Source of the DNA: Desulfuromonas sp.
Lineage (GTDB): Bacteria; Desulfobacterota; Desulfuromonadia; Desulfuromonadales; SZUA-401
DNA: 19,382 nt
Direction of reading: 5' to 3'
Assembly: GCA_002869605.1 (NCBI GenBank)
Contig: PKUI01000051.1
Location: forward strand, 1-19,382
The translations under genes were made by a program, and so were the position numbers. Below, piece by piece: positions 16,647 to 19,382 of the stretch. The notes under the pieces were generated by a model that worked only from the letters and a program-made list of their open reading frames with translations, was not told the origin of the DNA and searched no databases. Positions within the stretch are counted from its first letter, which is position 1. Every line of letters begins with the position of its first letter.

Positions 16647-16669
16647 CTGTTAAGTCAGTTCTTCTTTTT
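16635..16669 (+). terminator. Terminator-like hairpin at the convergent recombinase gene ends
   Basis: AAGAAC (16635-16640) pairs with GTTCTT (16658-16663), and TGACT (16644-16648) with AGTCA (16653-16657), with an AAG bulge and a GTTA loop. A CTTTTTC tract follows. It overlaps the stop codons of both recombinase genes, so it would end the integrase transcript while lying inside the coding end of the opposing gene. Confidence 0.6.
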
Positions 16670-17345
16670 CTTGCCTCAAGATTACGTTTTTGACGGCTGT
16701 TGGAGTCCACGAACCAGTCTTGCCTCTGGCTGTTAAGATACCGCTCTCATTTAACTCTCTTGCAATTTGATTAAGACTCAACCCTTTGCTCTGAAGTTCG
16801 TTGATCTTGGGGGTGACCTTCTTTGCAAAACTTACAGCCTTTTCTTTTCTAGCAAGAACGCCAAGCCTTCTCCCTTTTGCCGCTGAAGAAGCGTTTAGAT
16901 TTTGAGGGTTGCCTAGGGTCTTCCCCTTAGACTTCGCAGCTCTCAGGGCCATTTTGGTGCGTTGAGAGACGAGTTCAACCTCACGCTGAGCCATTGCACC
17001 ATATAGGTTGATGGTAAACTGATCGCAGCCGGGCAGGTCACATACTACAAACTCAATTTTGCTTTCTGCCAGAGAGGTAATGTAGTGAAGGGAGCGAGAA
17101 AGTCGATCTAGCTTTGCAATGACAAGCTTACTTCCAGTTAGCTGAGAATGTCTGATCGCTTTTTCAAGCTCCTCACGGTTGTTGTTCTTTCCGCTTTCAA
17201 CTTCTATGAATTCAGCATCAAGTACCCCACCGCTAGCTGATATGAAATCACTTACCTGTTTCCTTTGAGCTTCAAGCCCTAAGCCGCTTTTGCCTTGCCT
17301 GTCTGTTGAAACTCTAAGGTACGAGGTGAACCGATCTTGACTCAT
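16650..17345 (-). CDS. Small serine recombinase (resolvase/invertase family)
   Basis: The 231-residue protein has a resolvase catalytic domain (about 5-140) with the nucleophile Ser13 in SYLRVSTDRQG, the segment SGLGLEAQRKQV, the catalytic-pocket motif VIAKLDRLSRS and the E-helix region GAMAQREVELVSQRTKMALRAA. A C-terminal helix-turn-helix type DNA-binding domain (about 165-231: INELQSKGLSLNQIARELNESGI, SWTPTAVKNVI) follows. This is the layout of resolvases and invertases rather than of large integrases. It could resolve multimers of the element or invert a segment. The ATG at 17345 has GGAG at 17351-17354. Its stop lies 3 bases from that of the integrase. Its G+C content is higher than that of the integrase, hinting at a separate origin. 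Confidence 0.9.
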   Translation of the reverse strand: MSQDRFTSYLRVSTDRQGKSGLGLEAQRKQVSDFISASGGVLDAEFIEVESGKNNNREELEKAIRHSQLTGSKLVIAKLDRLSRSLHYITSLAESKIEFVVCDLPGCDQFTINLYGAMAQREVELVSQRTKMALRAAKSKGKTLGNPQNLNASSAAKGRRLGVLARKEKAVSFAKKVTPKINELQSKGLSLNQIARELNESGILTARGKTGSWTPTAVKNVILRQEKEELT

Positions 17346-17362
17346 GTTAGCTCCGTATAAAA

Positions 17363-17384
17363 ACAGTGAACGTTGGTTTACTGT
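17363..17384. promoter_or_regulatory. Inverted repeat at the recombinase start, probable operator
   Basis: ACAGTGAAC (17363-17371), four bases, then GTTTACTGT (17376-17384) form a dyad with one mismatch. It lies between the -10 box and the ATG of the small recombinase, about where RNA polymerase starts, so a bound protein would block transcription. The recombinase itself is one candidate, since resolvases often repress their own gene from the res site. Confidence 0.5.
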
Positions 17385-17385
17385 A

Positions 17386-17413
17386 ATTAAACGGGCTGGC
17401 CAATTGATGTCAA
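17386..17413 (-). promoter_or_regulatory. Putative promoter of the small serine recombinase
   Basis: On the minus strand a perfect TTGACA (17408-17413), 16 bases, and TTTAAT (17386-17391). It stands about 41 bases before the start codon and is overlapped downstream by an inverted repeat. This gives the recombinase its own promoter, apart from the rep-like operon. Confidence 0.6.
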
Positions 17414-17498
17414 CAACTATTCTGACCGCCTTTAATTCTTCTTTTCTTGTGTTTGACGTTTTTGGGATAGGTGAAATGTGATCTGAGCCAAAGCCGTA

Positions 17499-17729
17499 TT
17501 ATTTTGATAGTGCTGCCAAGACTTTTTCAATGTTTGATTGTTTTTTGAGTTCGTTTTCTCTTTCTTTTCGATCTTTAGAAAGTTCTTTGTTTAATTTTTT
17601 ATTATCTTGAAATTGTTTATCGATAATCGAACGTTTCTTTTCCTTTTTTAATTCTAGCTCTTTTCTAGCCTTCTCTTGCTTCTCTCGTTCTTTATTCGCT
17701 CTCGCCAATCTCCTGTCGTAATCGTTCAT
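17499..17729 (-). CDS. Small highly charged coiled-coil protein, unknown function
   Basis: I do not recognise this 76-residue protein. It is made almost wholly of Lys, Glu, Arg, Asp and Gln (for example KEREKQEKARKELELKKEKK) and should form one long helix, ending in a slightly hydrophobic tail IEKVLAALSK. A good AGAAAGGG site precedes the ATG at 17729. It lies 10 bases after the Rep-like gene on the same strand, so the two form an operon. That suggests an accessory role for Rep, such as DNA binding or oligomerisation; this is inference from position only. Low complexity makes database similarity hard to interpret. Confidence 0.65.
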   Translation of the reverse strand: MNDYDRRLARANKEREKQEKARKELELKKEKKRSIIDKQFQDNKKLNKELSKDRKERENELKKQSNIEKVLAALSK

Positions 17730-17739
17730 AAAACCCTTT

Positions 17740-18306
17740 CTAGTGATAATCAGAAAGACCTTGTTGGCCCAATAGTTTTACATCGGCGTAACTTGACTCA
17801 TCTCTAACTTCTTTAAGGATATAATTCACAGCGTCATCACTATATTTTTCAATAATATGGAAGCACCCAGCATTTAACCCAGAAACACCGTCTGTGTTTT
17901 CATATTCAACTTTAGGAGTAGTGTAGGGAAAAACATTTTCCCCTTTGTTATTCAATAGATTTACCGATGATTTTTGTACAATGTCCATAAATTCAAAAAC
18001 ATTGAATCTGTTGTTTTTACCCAAGTCGTTGATAAGCATGTGTATATGAAAGTCGCTAAACCCTTTTCCTAGACTCTTTTCTATAGCAGCAAATCCATTA
18101 ATATGTTGCTTCTTTTCTAAATATTTACGACCAAATGACTTTTTGTTTATATTCGAAATAAGTTTATTTGTATTTTTTAGATTGTTTAATCTTCCATTAG
18201 TTGTATAGAACTTTATTGTCAACATTATCCTGTAATCATTACGTGACAACCATCTATTTAACTCGTTTATATATTCATTGTTTCTCTTTTTGTATTTATA
18301 TCCCAT
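17740..18306 (-). CDS. HUH-type Rep/relaxase-like protein of the element (putative)
   Basis: The 188-residue protein has the three-motif pattern of HUH single-strand endonucleases. Motif 1 is like IMLTIKFY (residues 27-34). Motif 2 is the metal-binding HxH at His87-Ile88-His89 in FSDFHIHMLI. Motif 3 is Tyr162 with Lys165 in NYILKE, the likely nicking tyrosine and its lysine. Such proteins start rolling-circle replication of plasmids and filamentous phages or process transposon ends. The layout is close to small replication proteins of the inovirus Gp2/YagK-YfjJ sort, but I cannot assign a family with certainty. The start has almost no Shine-Dalgarno sequence. The upstream DNA is rich in inverted repeats that could be its origin. 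Very AT-rich. Confidence 0.6.
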   Translation of the reverse strand: MGYKYKKRNNEYINELNRWLSRNDYRIMLTIKFYTTNGRLNNLKNTNKLISNINKKSFGRKYLEKKQHINGFAAIEKSLGKGFSDFHIHMLINDLGKNNRFNVFEFMDIVQKSSVNLLNNKGENVFPYTTPKVEYENTDGVSGLNAGCFHIIEKYSDDAVNYILKEVRDESSYADVKLLGQQGLSDYH

Positions 18307-18319
18307 CTATATAATCATC

Positions 18320-18390
18320 AGGCAATAGTACTCTATAGACAATCAGGTTATTGCCTTAATAGCTGTAGGGTTATCCTATGCGGAGTACAG
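18320..18390. repeat. Cluster of inverted repeats upstream of the Rep-like gene
   Basis: AGGCAATA (18320-18327) pairs with TATTGCCT (18349-18356), and the enclosed loop contains the palindrome TCTATAGA (18332-18339). Next, GCTGTA (18362-18367) pairs with TACAGC (18385-18390), enclosing TAGG (18366-18369) and CCTA (18375-18378). GTACTC (18328-18333) is also inverted as GAGTAC (18383-18388), so alternative folds are possible. Position directly before an HUH Rep-like gene fits a nicking origin or an autoregulated operator. Confidence 0.5.
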
Positions 18391-18604
18391 CCGAGCTTAT
18401 GCCACCAGCCTTCCATATGTAAGTTTTGAGCACTCAAGTTCCTGAACAACAAATATACCAGCAAGCAATATGCCAATAAAATTAGACACTTATTTGCTGC
18501 ATGCATGGTTGATGAATGTCTCATTTTTTCCTTTAAAATAAGGGAAAATTGAAGCACTATTTCTTCTGCTGACCATTTTTGATTGAACTAATTGTTATGC
18601 GAAT

Positions 18605-18643
18605 GTGCGTAAAATTGTCATATGACGTGTAAAATATGCGCAC
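18605..18643. repeat. Perfect 10-base palindrome inside a larger inverted repeat
   Basis: GTCATATGAC (18617-18626) is a perfect palindrome. It is flanked by TAAAAT on both sides in direct orientation and by outer GTGCG (18605-18609) and CGCAC (18639-18643) in inverted orientation. The layout is like a binding site for a dimeric protein, such as a regulator or a serine recombinase. Confidence 0.45.
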
Positions 18644-18716
18644 TACTGTAGTTCAAATCCGACCTTGAAAGTTCGAGTCAAAACAAATGAGCTTACCCAG
18701 TGCTTATGCTCAGAAG

Positions 18717-18760
18717 TCAGGAATTTCCTGATAGTAATGTGAGAGCTAATTCACTATAAT
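18717..18760 (+). promoter_or_regulatory. Putative operator and promoter of the PKD lipoprotein gene
   Basis: A perfect TATAAT (18755-18760) has no good -35 box at the proper distance (TAGTAA). Instead the perfect dyad TCAGGAA-T-TTCCTGA (18717-18731) lies just upstream of where the -35 should be. The arrangement suggests a promoter that needs an activator, or one controlled by a regulator bound at the dyad. Confidence 0.45.
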
Positions 18761-18762
18761 TC

Positions 18763-18880
18763 TGGCGTTACAATTCCGTAAAAACCTCAAATGAGCATTT
18801 TGCCAGCCAGTGCCTTAGCGCACTCAAGCCCCTTTTGCAGATAAAGGGGCTCAACTACGTCAAGACGTTGTCCAACGCCA
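18763..18880 (+). promoter_or_regulatory. Structured 5' leader of the PKD lipoprotein mRNA
   Basis: TGGCGTT (18763-18769) and AACGCCA (18874-18880) are exact inverse complements 104 bases apart, with an additional CAA/TTG pairing inside (18771-18773 with 18868-18870). The enclosed DNA contains a perfect 9-pair hairpin, AGCCCCTTT (18827-18835) with AAAGGGGCT (18843-18851). The whole lies between the putative TATAAT box and the start codon, so it would fold in the leader RNA. It matches no riboswitch I recognise. Confidence 0.45.
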
Positions 18881-18916
18881 ATGCAATATTCTGATTTTGA
18901 GGTAAGGAGTCTATAG

Positions 18917-19382
18917 ATGAAGAAAATTACATGGATCATTATAGCTCTAAGTTTTTTGATTTTGACTGCTTGTGGCGGGGGCGGTGGAAGTAGCGATACC
19001 CCCGGCGTTCCTATAGCGAACGCAGGTGCAAACCAAAGTGTCCACGTTGGTGATCTTGTTATATTAGATGGCTCTGCAAGCACAAGCCCGTCAGGGGAAA
19101 CTATTACATATCTATGGGCGTTTAAATCTGCACCAAGTGGAAGTAGTGCAACGCTCAATGATCCTTACGTAGCAAAACCAACCTTCACACCAGATATTGA
19201 AGGAATTTATCTTATTTCGCTAATCGTCATTTCAAGTTCGAACGAAAGTCTCGAAGACTTGGTGACTGTTACGGCCACTACGAGGAATGCAGCACCTGTG
19301 GCAGACGCTGGTGTCGATCAGAATGTTGTAACGGGAGATGTGGTCACTCTGGACGGAACAGCTTCCAGCGATGCCGATGGTG
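18917..19382 (+). CDS. PKD-repeat lipoprotein, truncated by the window edge
   Basis: The ATG at 18917 follows a strong TAAGGAG site (18903-18909). The visible 155 codons encode a lipoprotein signal with the lipobox LTAC (Cys19) and a Gly/Ser linker (GGGGGSSD). A first PKD-like domain spans about 32-115 (PIANAGANQSVHVGDLVILD, then TYLWAFKSAPSGS). A second copy begins at about residue 120 (APVADAGVDQNVVTGDVVTL, DGTASSDADG). Such proteins are surface-exposed, and many have several PKD repeats before an adhesive or enzymatic domain. What follows here is unknown. Codon use is less AT-rich than in the rep and integrase genes. It is probably cargo of the element, or the flank of another insertion. 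Confidence 0.85.
   Translation, partial: MKKITWIIIALSFLILTACGGGGGSSDTPGVPIANAGANQSVHVGDLVILDGSASTSPSGETITYLWAFKSAPSGSSATLNDPYVAKPTFTPDIEGIYLISLIVISSSNESLEDLVTVTATTRNAAPVADAGVDQNVVTGDVVTLDGTASSDADG

Larger units (their letters stand above)
18307..18916. other. 610-base non-coding region with many inverted repeats
   Basis: No convincing gene is seen on either strand between the Rep-like gene and the PKD lipoprotein gene, which are divergent. The stretch contains several separate dyads: 18320-18356, 18362-18390, 18605-18643, 18717-18731, 18763-18880 and 18827-18851. These are described individually where they seem meaningful. It probably holds the promoters of both flanking genes and may hold a replication origin or a recombination site. 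Confidence 0.6.
14874..19382. mobile_element. Integrative element in comM, left part (right end outside window)
   Basis: From about 14874 the DNA switches from G+C-rich core genes to clearly AT-rich genes with many AAA, ATA and TTA codons. The left end carries a large serine integrase next to the junction, the usual place for an integrase. Then come a second serine recombinase, a charged coiled-coil protein, a HUH Rep-like protein, a structured non-coding region and a PKD lipoprotein. No conjugation, phage structural, resistance or defence gene is visible in this part. The G+C content recovers somewhat in the last lipoprotein gene, so an internal boundary near 18300-18900 is possible. Confidence 0.8.

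Noticed and set aside
18348..18557. Possible 69-residue minus-strand protein with a hydrophobic stretch
   Set aside because: It overlaps the inverted-repeat cluster, has no convincing ribosome site and no recognisable similarity. A small membrane protein cannot be excluded, but support is too weak.
18600..18645. XerCD dif-like site
   Set aside because: On the minus strand AGTGCGCATAT is close to the XerC arm of dif, but no XerD arm follows at the six-base spacing.
18645..18682. tRNA fragment
   Set aside because: GTTCAAATCC and GTTCGAGTC look like T-loop sequences, but flanking bases do not form the T stem or an acceptor stem, and no CCA end or anticodon arm is seen.
18738..18754. CRP-type site TGTGA...TCAC before the lipoprotein promoter
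   Set aside because: The half-sites are separated by 8 bases instead of 6, so it does not fit the CRP/FNR consensus.
18763..18880. Integron attC site
   Set aside because: The GGCGTT/AACGCC ends and imperfect internal pairing resemble a folded attC. However, the ends do not fit GTTRRRY and RYYYAAC in the required orientation, and no integron integrase or cassette array is present.
18787..19158. 123-codon minus-strand frame overlapping the PKD lipoprotein
   Set aside because: The plus strand has a strong ribosome site, lipobox and PKD repeats, so this is an antisense shadow.

Overview
The window reads as chromosome of a Gram-negative, anaerobe-type deltaproteobacterium, most likely a Desulfuromonadales/Geobacterales relative. 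This is inferred from the G+C-rich gene content: a small CxxCH lipoprotein cytochrome, a CarD regulator heading an ispD-ispF-glnS operon, the zinc-independent GTP cyclohydrolase FolE2 beside queC, a complete tol-pal operon and a large chemoreceptor. No rRNA, tRNA or CRISPR array is visible.

Region 1 (1-3041, minus strand) is one operon, carD-ispD-ispF-glnS, under a near-consensus sigma70-type promoter at 3068-3097. glnS runs off the left edge. Region 2 (3192-7263, plus strand) holds a diheme lipoprotein cytochrome, pyruvate kinase pyk, then queC-folE2-DUF2064 glycosyltransferase in a tight run. FolE2 makes the pterin precursor used for both folate and queuosine, and QueC makes preQ0, so the two genes share a pathway. 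Region 3 (7274-12048, plus strand) is tolQ-tolR-tolA-tolB-pal-cpoB, the envelope machine that couples the inner membrane to outer membrane and peptidoglycan. It has a promoter before tolQ, a second before pal, a hairpin between pal and cpoB, and a perfect palindromic terminator shared with the convergent chemoreceptor gene (12071-13876).

Region 4 (13983-19382) is a mobile element inside comM (yifB). The comM reading frame is intact from the Walker A region to its C-terminus, but stops abruptly at about 14873. Beyond that the base composition becomes AT-rich. The element starts with a large serine integrase (14928-16646), tail to tail with a second, small serine recombinase (16650-17345). Further in lie a 76-residue charged coiled-coil protein and a 188-residue protein with the HxH and YxxK motifs of HUH replication or relaxase enzymes. 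A 610-base structured non-coding stretch follows, then the start of a PKD-repeat lipoprotein that is cut off by the right edge. The missing N-terminal part of comM is not in the window, so the element continues past 19382.

The most interesting part is this comM-borne element. It joins a large serine integrase, a second serine recombinase, a minimal HUH Rep-like protein with a small partner, and palindrome-rich DNA that could hold an origin or recombination sites. It looks like a small integrative element with its own replication module. I do not recognise it as a named family.
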